Assembly: GCA_964461435.1 (NCBI GenBank) | Contig: CAYWUI010000063.1 | Span: 1-10,597 of the forward strand | Length of the DNA: 10,597 bases | Source of the DNA: G020354785 sp964461435 | GTDB taxonomy: Bacteria > Bacteroidota > Bacteroidia > Bacteroidales > UBA10428 | Direction of reading: 5' to 3' | Part shown: positions 1 through 8,755 of the stretch, piece after piece | Numbering within the stretch: the first letter of the stretch is position 1 | Layout of the letters: each line of letters begins with the position of its first letter | Position numbers and translations under genes: made by a program | Notes under the pieces: model-generated | The model's input: only the letters and a program-made list of their open reading frames with translations | Told to the model about the DNA's origin: nothing | Databases searched by the model: none

Positions 1-155
1 GCCTTTTCTGCCTCGAGCATTTGTTTTTCCGGTGATATGGCAAAAATTGAAGTATGAAATAAAAGAAGCATCCCTGCAAGGCATATTCGGTTTTTTGTTA
101 AACAACATAGCATGAACGATAGCCGCTGCATTTTTGTAAGGTTGTTAATTACCAT
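1..155 (-). CDS. N-terminus of an exported protein, partial
   Basis: The frame opens with ATG at 155-153 and stays open to the window edge, giving 51 residues. It contains a basic segment, then a hydrophobic run (residues about 26-38, AGMLLLFHTSIFA) that ends in a plausible signal peptidase I site after SIFA. The mature part begins ISPEKQMLEAEKA. A second Met at residue 9 (codon at 131-129) is another possible start. An AGGGAGA stretch about eight bases before the first ATG supports that start, one of the few Shine-Dalgarno-like sites here. The gene follows the GH20 remnant by 51 bases on the same strand and is probably in the same operon. The function is unknown because the mature domain lies outside the window. 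An exported glycan-active protein is a guess from context only. Confidence 0.6.
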   Translation of the reverse strand, partial: MVINNLTKMQRLSFMLCCLTKNRICLAGMLLLFHTSIFAISPEKQMLEAEK

Positions 156-206
156 TTGAATATTCTCCCTTAATTGTTGATTGATAATTGCCATGATTTG
201 TAATAT

Positions 207-947
207 TTATTTTTCAGTTTTTATATCTCTGTATTCGCCTTTGAAATAATTTATTCCTACGGTTTCTTTTCTAAAGCCCCCTATTGTTGTTAGTTTTGGG
301 TATTTTTTAATCTCGATCCGCCAGCCCTGGTCTTCTGTAAGGTGCCAATGGAACGTATTCATTTTATGAAGGGCGATCATATCAATATATCTTTTAATAC
401 TGGCAACAGGGAATAAATGACGGCCTACATCAAGATGCATCCCCCTGTACTCGAATTGCGGCTCATCCAGGATTTCACATGCCGGAACAGAAAGTTTAAT
501 TCCTTCGATGTTTTGTTCTTTCTCTACCTCCACCGGAAGCAACTGTCGTATAGTTTGAACGGCATAAAACAATCCGACCGCCGTTTTAGCCCTGATAGTA
601 ATTATCTTAGGGGTAATTTTCAGTGCATATCCTTCTTTATTTGCGATAGAAGTGTCGAGCAACATAAATACTGACCGGGATATTCCCTTACTTCCCTGTT
701 CAACAGGAGTATTTAACCCGGTAGGGTTTTTTATGAGCCGGGCAAGAAAATCGGCAGCCAATTTTGTTTCACTATTAAGTTCTGAAACAATAATTTTACT
801 CTTTTCAGAAAAAGTGAAACTACCGTCCTTTGATACAAGCGACAAAGGTGCCGGAATTATTGCATAAGCATTTTTATTTTTTGATGAGAAATCTGAATTG
901 CATCCGGCAAACAGAAATATAATACACAGAAAAGGATAATGTTTCAT
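207..947 (-). pseudogene. GH20 beta-N-acetylhexosaminidase lipoprotein, truncated before its catalytic residues
   Basis: The 246-residue product begins with a lipoprotein signal (FLFAGC, Cys16). Residues about 27-160 match the GH20 N-terminal alpha/beta domain (PF02838 type), with KTAVGLFYAVQTIRQLLP typical of it. The catalytic barrel starts near residue 165: YRGMHLDVGRH at 167-177, then KMNTFHWHLTEDQGWRIEI at 195-213, both GH20 hallmarks. The protein stops about 20 residues after the FRKETV strand (225-230). GH20 enzymes normally run to 500 residues or more, and the Asp-Glu pair that acts with the substrate acetamido group lies in the missing part, so this product should be inactive. The TAA is followed within 51 bases by the next gene, so nothing more of the barrel follows. 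It starts 12 bases after the NagX-like gene. Intact relatives release terminal GlcNAc or GalNAc in the periplasm. Confidence 0.85.
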
Positions 948-959
948 AATAATCAGGTT

Positions 960-1722
960 TTAGCTATATTGAAAATAATATGGAAACCATATGGATTTCA
1001 CCTTAACAAATATTTTTCGTTTATACATAAAATATAAAAACAACCGGCTTACCAACAGATATGCAATAGAAGCAATAACTGCTTGCGCAGAAGTATCTGA
1101 AGGATAATTAATAAGCCCCTTGAAGAAAAAACCACTCATCCTGCGAAAATCAAGGACTCCAGATTGGCACGAATAAATAAAAATTGAATTCGAGCCAATA
1201 ACAACGAAAAAAAATGACCATTTCTTCAATTTCCAAACGTCGATAATAAGGTAAAATATTGATAAAAGAATTAAACTCCATCCTGCGGCAAAAAACCATC
1301 CAATACCAATACGCATCAGCACATGAGTATATCGGTAATTACCAAAGTCGAAGTTTGGGATCCCGCCATTTGCCAGTAAAAAACCTAACACAATAAATAT
1401 AATAAGCCTTGTAAAAGCATGCAGATAAATTTGTTTTCTGGTATGACCAAGTTTAAGCCTATTATTAATTGAAAAAGGCAAGGATACACCAGCAATAAAA
1501 AGAAACATTGGGAAAATCAAATCCTCAAAATTAAACCCTTCCCAATACTTATGTTCCAATTGTCCGGCCCACCAGTTTAAAACGGGCCAGTTTGCGTATT
1601 TTGCAAGCGTTTCAAATATATTACCGCCACCTATAATCCAAAACATGTCAACCCCCCCGCAATGCATCGAGCGACATTAAACGTTCCGGTTTTTTTGATA
1701 GATGTTCGTTAGTTTGCTCCAT
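960..1722 (-). pseudogene. NagX/HGSNAT-like membrane acyltransferase (COG4299/DUF5009 type), frameshifted and internally deleted
   Basis: The natural start is ATG at 1722-1720, giving MEQTNEHLSKKPERLMSLDALRG, the characteristic N-terminus of this family. The frame breaks in a run of seven C at 1652-1658: with six, it reads LRGVDMFWIIGGG without interruption. The remaining frame (235 residues from 1667) keeps FNFEDLIFPMFLFIAGVSLP (the LIFPMFLFIAG signature), a membrane helix RLIIFIVLGFLLANGG, and RYTHVLMRIGIGWFFA. It then passes directly to AGWSLILLSIFYLIIDVW and the late FVVIGSNSIFIY segment. Family members are about 370-400 residues; this one would be about 253 even with the frame restored. 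The central membrane helices therefore appear to be missing near 1285. Relatives include heparan-alpha-glucosaminide N-acetyltransferase and the NagX protein of GlcNAc operons. The extra C could be a sequencing error, but the deletion alone would probably disable the protein. Confidence 0.82.
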
Positions 1723-1783
1723 TAGTTTAAAGTAGATTAAAATTTAGTTAATTATTAGTTAGTTCACTTTGTAACTGGCAAAT

Positions 1784-4372
1784 TTAAGGCACCTGCAATT
1801 CCTGCTCTTGTGGAGCATCCAGATTCCAGCCATCGAGTTTGAATAACAATTTACCTTCTGTAACCAGCGTAGCATCTACCTGCATTTCGATAGTGCGTTT
1901 TTCACCTGGCAAAAGAGCAAAATAATTATCCTGCCAGAAAATTGGCAATATGGGTTCCCTTGTCGAAAATGAAAGCAATTTGGGGTTCATCCCAAAAGCG
2001 AGCGAGGTTGAAGGATTGGTAAATTCAACAATAAGTTTAAGCTTGCCGTTCTCCTTTGAGAGCGGGTTTAGTTTTGCTGTCACATCAACAGGGGGCAATT
2101 TGTCCAGACTGGTAAAATCTGCATTATCGTCACCTTTTGCCGACAACCAATAGAAATTTGAGGATATTTCCTTTCCTGTTTCGTCTTTCAGGGATAATTT
2201 CAAGAAATAAATATCGGTAAGCGCTTTAGGAATGTCAAGCTTGAACAGTATTTTGCTTTCATCGGCCTTCAAACTTGTATTAACTTCTTTTACAAAAATT
2301 TCTTTCGCATTAAAATCAAAAACACGGGCAGTAACTTGCAATTTTTTAAAATCTTTGTAAAAACAGTTCACCAGTTGAACTGCATTTTCCTTGTAGTTAT
2401 ATTGAATATGCAAAGGTTCGCAGGCCTTCTTCGCACCATAGAAAGCGCCATTGGGCATGAAAAAGTAATCGTAAAGCTGCCAATAGAACTTAGGCCATGC
2501 GCTATTGTACATCCAGTATATCACACCGCTTGACTTGTATTTGTTTGCGGCAAAAGCTTTGAACATTGCTTTAACTGCCTCCAACTGAAGAATTTGCGAT
2601 TTAGTACAATACTCTTCAAGGGTGGCAGGTTTTCCATACCGTGACTCGAGCGCCTGGCGCGAAAAAGGATAAAAATGTTTTCGCAGTCGCAAGTCCCAGG
2701 TAGAACTAATGGGCCACAGGTCTTTCTCGGGCATGACCCTTTTTATGGTTTCAATTGGGGGGAGTTGTTCGCCATTGGGGCCACACTCTGTATTAAACTC
2801 GAGCTTGGTGTACCAGTAATTTGGCGGCAAATAACCATATACCTTAGGCCAGGGGCCCATCCACAGCCCGGTGTAACCAGCTATCTTGCTGGGTGCTTGT
2901 GTGGCAGAAGATGAATAAGGCCTTGTACCGTCATATTGATTAAGCACATTAATATAGCGCCGCTCCACTTCCTCTGGCGGGAAATTATCACTCCCGTATA
3001 ACCAGGTAAAAACCGAAGGGTGTGCTCGCAGATGGGTAACCTGGTCGCGCCAGCTTATTTCTGCAATATCTGCAGTACGGGGAGTCCATTTGTCCCAGCT
3101 TTCGAAGGCAAGGCCACAGCACCAACCCACCATTACAAGGATACCTTCCTCGTCGCAACGTTCGAAAAGATAATCGGAGCCGCGGGGAGCCTCCATTCTT
3201 AGCGCATTTAGGTTCATGAATTTCAAGTATCGCAGATCGGCATCTACGCGTTCGTTGGATGGTCGGAGCATCATATCTTGCACATAGCCTCCGCCACGAA
3301 TAACAATGTTTTTGCCATTCACCTGGAACACTTTGGTACGCAAAGTATCAAATGCATTCATCCACGAACTGATTTCACGGATACCAAAACGTGTTTTGTG
3401 CGTATCGGACACCTTCCCTTCTATCTCGAAACTAAGGTTTAAATCGTAGAGGTTTTGCGGGCCGACAGAATGGGGCCACCAAAGGCGGGGTTTTTTCACA
3501 AGAAGTTGATGGAACTCGTCGGGCAAAAACGAAACTCCCCTGGATTCATTTGCATTTAGGCTCACTTCCTTCGAAAAAGTTATGTTCTCGATCGTGCCCT
3601 TCAAAATACCTTTAACAGGAACACTTTCCGCATTCTTCACTTCCGCTATCACACTAAGTTTGGCCTGATCGGTCGAGGGCAGGTTTAGTTTAGTTTTAAC
3701 GAACGGATGGTCAATGGCAACTGGACCACTGGCCGACAGGGTAACATCATACCAGATACCCATGCTCCTGTCGGGAGGCGTAGGGTTCCAATCAACCCAT
3801 GAAATGGTAAGGTCAAAAGTTTTTGGGGGGAAAATTTCCAGCGCAAGACAATTCTTCTGTCCTGGTTTAGCATATTGGGCAATATCAAAGGTATACAACC
3901 TGTAAGCACCTTCCATTTGGGATGAATCGACCACCTTTTGTCCGTTAATCCATAGGTCAGCGCGATAATTGACACTATGAAACTTGATCCATATATGTTT
4001 TCCGGTGAAGCTGGCAGGAATTTCGAATTCTGTACGGTACCACCAAGACGATTCGAAGGGGTTACCCTCCGGAATATCCCATCGGCGTATGCCTGGCAGC
4101 TCAAAATAGTTGTTACCGTAGTACGGATCGGGGTAAACCTTGTTTGCAACAAGCGTTGCCAGCACTGTGGAAGGCACACTGGCAGGGTACCACCCTTTCA
4201 TCGTGTAACCAGTTTGGGATATAACTTTGCCGCCCTCTTTAAGGGTTGCAGAAGATTGAATAGCCCAATTGTCGCGGAGAACAATAGAGTTTACATCCGT
4301 TTTTTGTGCAAAAATCTTAGGTGCAAAAAAGACAGACAGTAAAAGCAATAATCTGAAAAACTTTGTTTTCAT
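1784..4372 (-). CDS. GH2 exo-beta-D-glucosaminidase-like glycosidase, secreted
   Basis: This 862-residue retaining glycosidase has a Sec signal peptide (residues 1-22, ending KIFA before QKTD). It is followed by an N-terminal jelly-roll sugar-binding domain (about 30-215; WWYRTEFEIP, NYRADLWINGQKV), an Ig-like domain (about 220-335), a TIM barrel (about 340-640) and C-terminal Ig-like domains. The layout matches exo-beta-glucosaminidases such as Amycolatopsis CsxA. The acid/base in that group is Asp rather than the Glu of ordinary GH2 enzymes, and here YGSDNFPP places it at Asp462. FNTECGP places the nucleophile at Glu529. Both are present and the frame is intact, so the enzyme should be active. 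Likely substrates are terminal beta-linked glucosamine, or a related sugar such as mannose, since beta-mannosidases share this fold. It follows the GH43-CBM6 gene by 39 bases and is paralogous to the GH2 gene at 5906-8680. The protein lacks a lipobox and is probably periplasmic. Confidence 0.9.
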   Translation of the reverse strand: MKTKFFRLLLLLSVFFAPKIFAQKTDVNSIVLRDNWAIQSSATLKEGGKVISQTGYTMKGWYPASVPSTVLATLVANKVYPDPYYGNNYFELPGIRRWDIPEGNPFESSWWYRTEFEIPASFTGKHIWIKFHSVNYRADLWINGQKVVDSSQMEGAYRLYTFDIAQYAKPGQKNCLALEIFPPKTFDLTISWVDWNPTPPDRSMGIWYDVTLSASGPVAIDHPFVKTKLNLPSTDQAKLSVIAEVKNAESVPVKGILKGTIENITFSKEVSLNANESRGVSFLPDEFHQLLVKKPRLWWPHSVGPQNLYDLNLSFEIEGKVSDTHKTRFGIREISSWMNAFDTLRTKVFQVNGKNIVIRGGGYVQDMMLRPSNERVDADLRYLKFMNLNALRMEAPRGSDYLFERCDEEGILVMVGWCCGLAFESWDKWTPRTADIAEISWRDQVTHLRAHPSVFTWLYGSDNFPPEEVERRYINVLNQYDGTRPYSSSATQAPSKIAGYTGLWMGPWPKVYGYLPPNYWYTKLEFNTECGPNGEQLPPIETIKRVMPEKDLWPISSTWDLRLRKHFYPFSRQALESRYGKPATLEEYCTKSQILQLEAVKAMFKAFAANKYKSSGVIYWMYNSAWPKFYWQLYDYFFMPNGAFYGAKKACEPLHIQYNYKENAVQLVNCFYKDFKKLQVTARVFDFNAKEIFVKEVNTSLKADESKILFKLDIPKALTDIYFLKLSLKDETGKEISSNFYWLSAKGDDNADFTSLDKLPPVDVTAKLNPLSKENGKLKLIVEFTNPSTSLAFGMNPKLLSFSTREPILPIFWQDNYFALLPGEKRTIEMQVDATLVTEGKLLFKLDGWNLDAPQEQELQVP

Positions 4373-4411
4373 ATATGTTGTGTACTTATTAAGAAGTATT
4401 TTTTTATTGTT

Positions 4412-5839
4412 TTATTTGCTGTTAAACTTCCACCAATCGAAGTTGAACAAATCTTTTTCTCCCTTGAACACGAAGAACACATCGTGAACACCTTTAATAT
4501 TTTTGACAGGGGTAGTGATTGTTTTCCAGATTTCACCTTCACCAGAAGTATTTACATCAACTGTTCCCAATATTTGGCCATCAATTTTGTCGGTATATAT
4601 TTCAATTTTCCCACCGTTCAACGAAGCTACGCTAACATCGATCGATGCTGCACCTTTTGAAAAGTCGACGCCTTGAACCTTGATATAATCGCCATTGTGA
4701 ATAGCAGTGACAAACAACCTGTCAGCGACTTTCTTTCCCTTATCCCATGGAACGTTGCGTTCCCATTCAGTGGCAAATTCTGTTTTAATACCCTCGCTAA
4801 AAGCCATGGTTTCAGCTTCATTTTGTATGTATGGGTTTAAAGTCCCAATTTGTGGTGCCCCTTTAGTTGACCACCAGGGTACTTTCTGAATAGTGCCATC
4901 GTCGTTATAGGTCATTTTTTCAGCACATACAGAACGTCTTTCGTAATGTTTTGAAAGTGTTTGTTTCAGAATAGCATAGTTAAAACCAAATACATAGGAA
5001 TTCCCCTTGTAGTCAAGAATTCCGGGATGGTTTCCAGATGATCTTCCATCAGGGTCCATAATAGTACCTTTACATTTCCATGGCCCGGTAGGGCTATCGC
5101 TCATAGCATAACCAATGCCTTCGGGGCAACAGCGCGATGCCCAGGCGAGGTAGTAATGCTTGTTCTTTTTCCAAAACCAAGGTCCTTCTGTATAAGATGC
5201 CTCAGGAGGAGTTCCTGTAAAATCGATGGAAGCAACCTGAATGTCGCTTGCAAGAGAAATCATATCTTCCTTCAATTTTGCATAATAACATGGACCATTC
5301 CCTCCCCAATACATATATGCCTGCCCGTCATCGTCAATAAATACAGTTGGATCGTAATCGCCCGGATTTGAACGAAAGATTAAAGGTTTTTCCAGAGCAT
5401 CCGTAAATGGTCCATAAGGGCTATTTGATACTGCCACACCAATAGCCATCTTCCCTTGGTATATTGTAGGACAGTATAAATAAAATTTTCCGTTTCTGGC
5501 TACACACTGTGGTGCCCAAGCACTGTGTCCATCGGCCCAGGTAAATGTCCTGTGTGGCTCTAAAACACCAGCAATTATCCCGTGGTCGGTCCAATTGACC
5601 ATATCGGTAGTAGTGTAAAGCATCCAGTTAAACATTTCAAAGCCAAAGGCATTGTCCTCGTCATGGCTGGTATAGAGAAACACCGTATCGTTGTAAACCA
5701 TGGGTGCAGGGTCGGCGGTATATTTTGTTTGAATAATGGGATTGTCGGCATAACTTACCGATCCAAAAGTTGTTGCAACAAATATTGCACCGCAAGCAAC
5801 AAACAAGCGAATTCGAGATTTTTTAATTGTTTTTTTCAT
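4412..5839 (-). CDS. GH43 glycosidase with C-terminal CBM6-like domain
   Basis: The protein is probably an exo-acting alpha-L-arabinofuranosidase or beta-xylosidase of the arabinoxylan-arabinofuranohydrolase type. I chose ATG at 5839: it gives MKKTIKKSRIRLFVACGAIF, a normal signal peptide ending VSYA. An upstream in-frame ATG at 5872 would add 11 lysine-rich residues; numbering below uses that longer form of 486 residues. The five-bladed propeller spans about 45-335. The expected catalytic triad is visible: base Asp54 in YTADPAP, pKa-modulating Asp174 in DYDPTVFIDDDG, and general acid Glu229 in YTEGPWF. Residues about 350-484 resemble CBM6, opening with NEAETMAFSEG and closing with FNFDWWKF. 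No truncation is seen. The gene lies 39 bases ahead of one GH2 gene and shortly after another, so the three probably share a transcript. Family membership is firm; the exact sugar is not. Confidence 0.9.
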   Translation of the reverse strand: MKKTIKKSRIRLFVACGAIFVATTFGSVSYADNPIIQTKYTADPAPMVYNDTVFLYTSHDEDNAFGFEMFNWMLYTTTDMVNWTDHGIIAGVLEPHRTFTWADGHSAWAPQCVARNGKFYLYCPTIYQGKMAIGVAVSNSPYGPFTDALEKPLIFRSNPGDYDPTVFIDDDGQAYMYWGGNGPCYYAKLKEDMISLASDIQVASIDFTGTPPEASYTEGPWFWKKNKHYYLAWASRCCPEGIGYAMSDSPTGPWKCKGTIMDPDGRSSGNHPGILDYKGNSYVFGFNYAILKQTLSKHYERRSVCAEKMTYNDDGTIQKVPWWSTKGAPQIGTLNPYIQNEAETMAFSEGIKTEFATEWERNVPWDKGKKVADRLFVTAIHNGDYIKVQGVDFSKGAASIDVSVASLNGGKIEIYTDKIDGQILGTVDVNTSGEGEIWKTITTPVKNIKGVHDVFFVFKGEKDLFNFDWWKFNSK

Positions 5840-5905
5840 TGCTATTTTAATTAGTGTTTTTTTTATAGTCATTGTTTTTCAAAGTACTTAAGTAAGAATT
5901 TATTT

Positions 5906-8680
5906 TTATTTAATTGGTACAGAAATGGCAGGAGTATTGTATCCCTCAAGTTTTACCCACTGGGGCTTGGTGTCCTTCCAAATGGTTCCATGTATTTCAA
6001 TATTTTCACCCGGAAAAACAGTAACATAATTGTAATCGTATTCGATTGGAAGAATTTCATTTCCATTGCGTTCGGTGGAAATAGTGACCCGCTCGAAAAA
6101 GGCGATATGCCCGGTAGGGTTGTGTAAACGAATGGTTACATAGCTCTCCGTACCAATTTTCTCTTGTTTTGCTTCCATTTTGACAACTACAGGAGGCATG
6201 GTGTTTAATGCAGTCATGTCAGCCCATTTTTCCTGTTGCAAAGACGTGTAATAATCATTTTTCAGAGGACCTACATCGTCATCTTTTTGCGATTTCCAAT
6301 AGGTGTTTTCTACTATGAGTTTCCCGCTTTTATCAAATAACTGGCAGCGTACAAAAAACACCGGTGAACTCTCAGAATACTTCGGTAGCAACATTACCTG
6401 GTTTATACCATTGAAAGATACCGAAATGTCGTTTGCTGAGCGGTCGTCACGCACTTTACCATCGAGGTCATATACACGTACACGAACACGTAATCCATGA
6501 ACGTCGTCGGGAGTTTGATTGAAAACGATAATATTGGCTTTGCTGTTGTCGCCGGTTGCATAGGAATCAAATACCACGGAGAGTGGCCGCAACCCTTTTT
6601 TAGCACCATAATACACGCCACCAGGGCTCATGTAATAATCGGTGAGGTTGCCGTAAAACGAGGGCCAGTGGCTGTTCAACATCCAGTAAACAGTCATTTT
6701 GTGTGAAGCCCAGCCACACGCTGCAAAACTCTCGAACTGGGCACGTGCGTTTTCGTAATGGGCAAGCTGGGCTTTGCGCACAAAGTCCTCAACGTTGGTT
6801 GATGGCCCGTAGCGTTTTTCCAGTGCAAGTTGAATATCGCCGAGTGAACAATTATTTGGCCAGGCCCCTGCGTGCATATACCATGTATCATTGATTGGCC
6901 AGAGTTTGTCTTCAGGAATGAATTTCCTGAGGCTCTCCAAAGTAGGAATTTGTTCGTTGTCACCCTGCTCAACTGTAGCGCCGCAGGTTGCAGGGTATTT
7001 TCCGCTGAACCAGTAACTGGGTGGGCGCCAGCAATAGGGTCCTTCCATGCGGATGCCGTCCCATAAACGGTTCCCATCTGCGTCTTTGGCAAAAGCAGAA
7101 ACAGTATTCACTACAGCGTTTTTCCAGTGTAGTTCGGATAGAATTTTATTGTATTCCTTGCTGATTTGTTCAGGCGGTATTCCATCACTGGCGTTTGCCC
7201 ATACAAACACAGATGCATGGTGTCGAAGCATCCGGATTTGCGAGCGAAGGCTCTGGGAGGCTACACAATGACATTCATCGTCCCATTGATCCCATTTCTC
7301 CCACTGGTTGCAGCACATCCACCCGAACATAAGCGGAATGCCCTGCTCATCGGCCAACTCGATAATGTTCTCGCTGGATATTTTTGATTCCCAACGTATA
7401 AAGTTAATGCCGAGGTCCTTCACGTAGCGCAAGATATCTTCTTCACGTTCCGGGTTGTACCGAAAGAGAAGGTCCGGGGTATAATTGCCACCACGCACAA
7501 GAAAATCACGGCCGTTCACCTTCAGGTAGAAATTACCTCCCTCTATCTGCGGAAACTTTTCGTTACTATCGCGATGCTGCGTGATACTCCGTATCCCGAA
7601 GCGAATGTTGGCAACATCAGAAGGAACATTGTCCTGCTCAAACTCCAGATGCAGGTCGTAAAGCGCTGGTGCACCCATAGTGTAAGGCCACCATAGGTCA
7701 GGTTTTTTCAAAATTAATTCTGGAAATTTTTCCGGTGTAAACTCAAGCTCCCGGTCTTCGTTTGGAGAAAGTTTAATTGATTGCTCTATGTGTATTGGTG
7801 TTTTCCCTTTCCGCGAAATCGTTCCTTTCAATATACCGTTCACAGGCTGTGCCGAGAGATTGTGCAGGTCGGCAAAGACTGTCAGCCGGGCAATAGAGTC
7901 GGTAAGCGATAAGTCCGAATTCACCAGCGTATGGTCAACTGAAACGCTGCCTGTCAGCCGCAAATAAACAGGTTTCCAAATGCCGGCATTGCGGTCAGGA
8001 ACAAAAGAAGTGAGGGACCCATATCCCGGATCTTCCGGCAGGGCATCGTATCCCAGGTATTTCCAATTAATCCAGTCGAACCAGCTATCTGCCAGTTCCA
8101 CACCGTTTACATTCTGTATCTTCTGCTCGGGAGTTACCCTGACAGCCAGCACGTTCTCCGACCTTTTTTTGATCCACGGGGTAACATTAAATTCATGTGA
8201 GACATACATGCCGACCACTTGTTTGTTATCGGCAATTTTATTGCCATTAAGCCATATTTCGGCCCTGTAGTTGATTCCCGGAAATTCGAGCGTGTAAGAT
8301 TCACTTTTAGGGGCTTTAAAAGTCGTGCGGTACCACCAGTCATGCTTGTATAAATCCTGGGGAACTTTCTCCCGCAGATTTTTACCAAAATACAAGTCGG
8401 GATAAATACCATCGTCCTGAAGTATCTGAAGCACAGTGGCCGGCATTTGGCGAACCGGGTGCCAACCTGCATCATCATAGCCGGCAGTGGAAACCATGGC
8501 ACCTTCCGGTTGTACTTCTATTGATGATGCAAGCTTCCAATTCTCTGCAAGTTCAACCCTGCAAGGTTTTATATTAAAGTCAAACAACAGAATAGTGGCA
8601 ATACCGATGAATAAAAGCAGTACCAGGATAATAATGAACAAAATTCCGGTTTTGTTACGTTTTCCTTTTATTTCTGTCAT
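5906..8680 (-). CDS. GH2 exo-beta-D-glucosaminidase-like glycosidase, membrane-anchored
   Basis: This 924-residue GH2 enzyme has a single hydrophobic segment at residues 13-33 (GILFIIILVLLLFIGIATILL) after a positively charged start and no clear cleavage site. It is probably an inner-membrane-anchored periplasmic enzyme. The jelly roll (about 45-245; WWYRTTFKAP, NYRAEIWLNGNKI), Ig-like domain (about 250-365), TIM barrel (about 385-690) and C-terminal Ig-like domains follow the CsxA-type plan. The acid/base is Asp499 in NASDGIPP. The nucleophile is less clear: the usual FN(T/S)E motif is absent and Glu571 in GATVEQGDNEQIP is the best candidate. A stretch at about 207-226 (KYLGYDALPEDPGYGSLTSF) is absent from the GH2 paralogue at 1784-4372. 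The frame is intact. It starts 75 bases after the GH43 remnant and ends 33 bases before the upstream ATG (5872) of the GH43-CBM6 gene. Confidence 0.88.
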   Translation of the reverse strand: MTEIKGKRNKTGILFIIILVLLLFIGIATILLFDFNIKPCRVELAENWKLASSIEVQPEGAMVSTAGYDDAGWHPVRQMPATVLQILQDDGIYPDLYFGKNLREKVPQDLYKHDWWYRTTFKAPKSESYTLEFPGINYRAEIWLNGNKIADNKQVVGMYVSHEFNVTPWIKKRSENVLAVRVTPEQKIQNVNGVELADSWFDWINWKYLGYDALPEDPGYGSLTSFVPDRNAGIWKPVYLRLTGSVSVDHTLVNSDLSLTDSIARLTVFADLHNLSAQPVNGILKGTISRKGKTPIHIEQSIKLSPNEDRELEFTPEKFPELILKKPDLWWPYTMGAPALYDLHLEFEQDNVPSDVANIRFGIRSITQHRDSNEKFPQIEGGNFYLKVNGRDFLVRGGNYTPDLLFRYNPEREEDILRYVKDLGINFIRWESKISSENIIELADEQGIPLMFGWMCCNQWEKWDQWDDECHCVASQSLRSQIRMLRHHASVFVWANASDGIPPEQISKEYNKILSELHWKNAVVNTVSAFAKDADGNRLWDGIRMEGPYCWRPPSYWFSGKYPATCGATVEQGDNEQIPTLESLRKFIPEDKLWPINDTWYMHAGAWPNNCSLGDIQLALEKRYGPSTNVEDFVRKAQLAHYENARAQFESFAACGWASHKMTVYWMLNSHWPSFYGNLTDYYMSPGGVYYGAKKGLRPLSVVFDSYATGDNSKANIIVFNQTPDDVHGLRVRVRVYDLDGKVRDDRSANDISVSFNGINQVMLLPKYSESSPVFFVRCQLFDKSGKLIVENTYWKSQKDDDVGPLKNDYYTSLQQEKWADMTALNTMPPVVVKMEAKQEKIGTESYVTIRLHNPTGHIAFFERVTISTERNGNEILPIEYDYNYVTVFPGENIEIHGTIWKDTKPQWVKLEGYNTPAISVPIK

Positions 8681-8755
8681 ACTTTATAAATTTAAAACCA
8701 AATAAAATAATTAAGGCTCAACAAATACTTATTTCCATGGGTTTCAACAATAGTA

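Noticed and set aside
1723..1783. Possible hairpin terminator between the secreted GH2 and the acyltransferase gene
   Set aside because: Only a four-pair AGTT/AACT stem with a mismatch above it; too weak to call.
3685..4179. 164-residue minus-strand frame inside the secreted GH2
   Set aside because: A shadow frame of a well-supported gene with no family features of its own.
8681..8755. Possible Bacteroidota promoter (TTTG followed by a TATTTG-like box) ahead of the membrane-anchored GH2
   Set aside because: Matches to the -33/-7 consensus are partial and easily arise in A+T-rich sequence.
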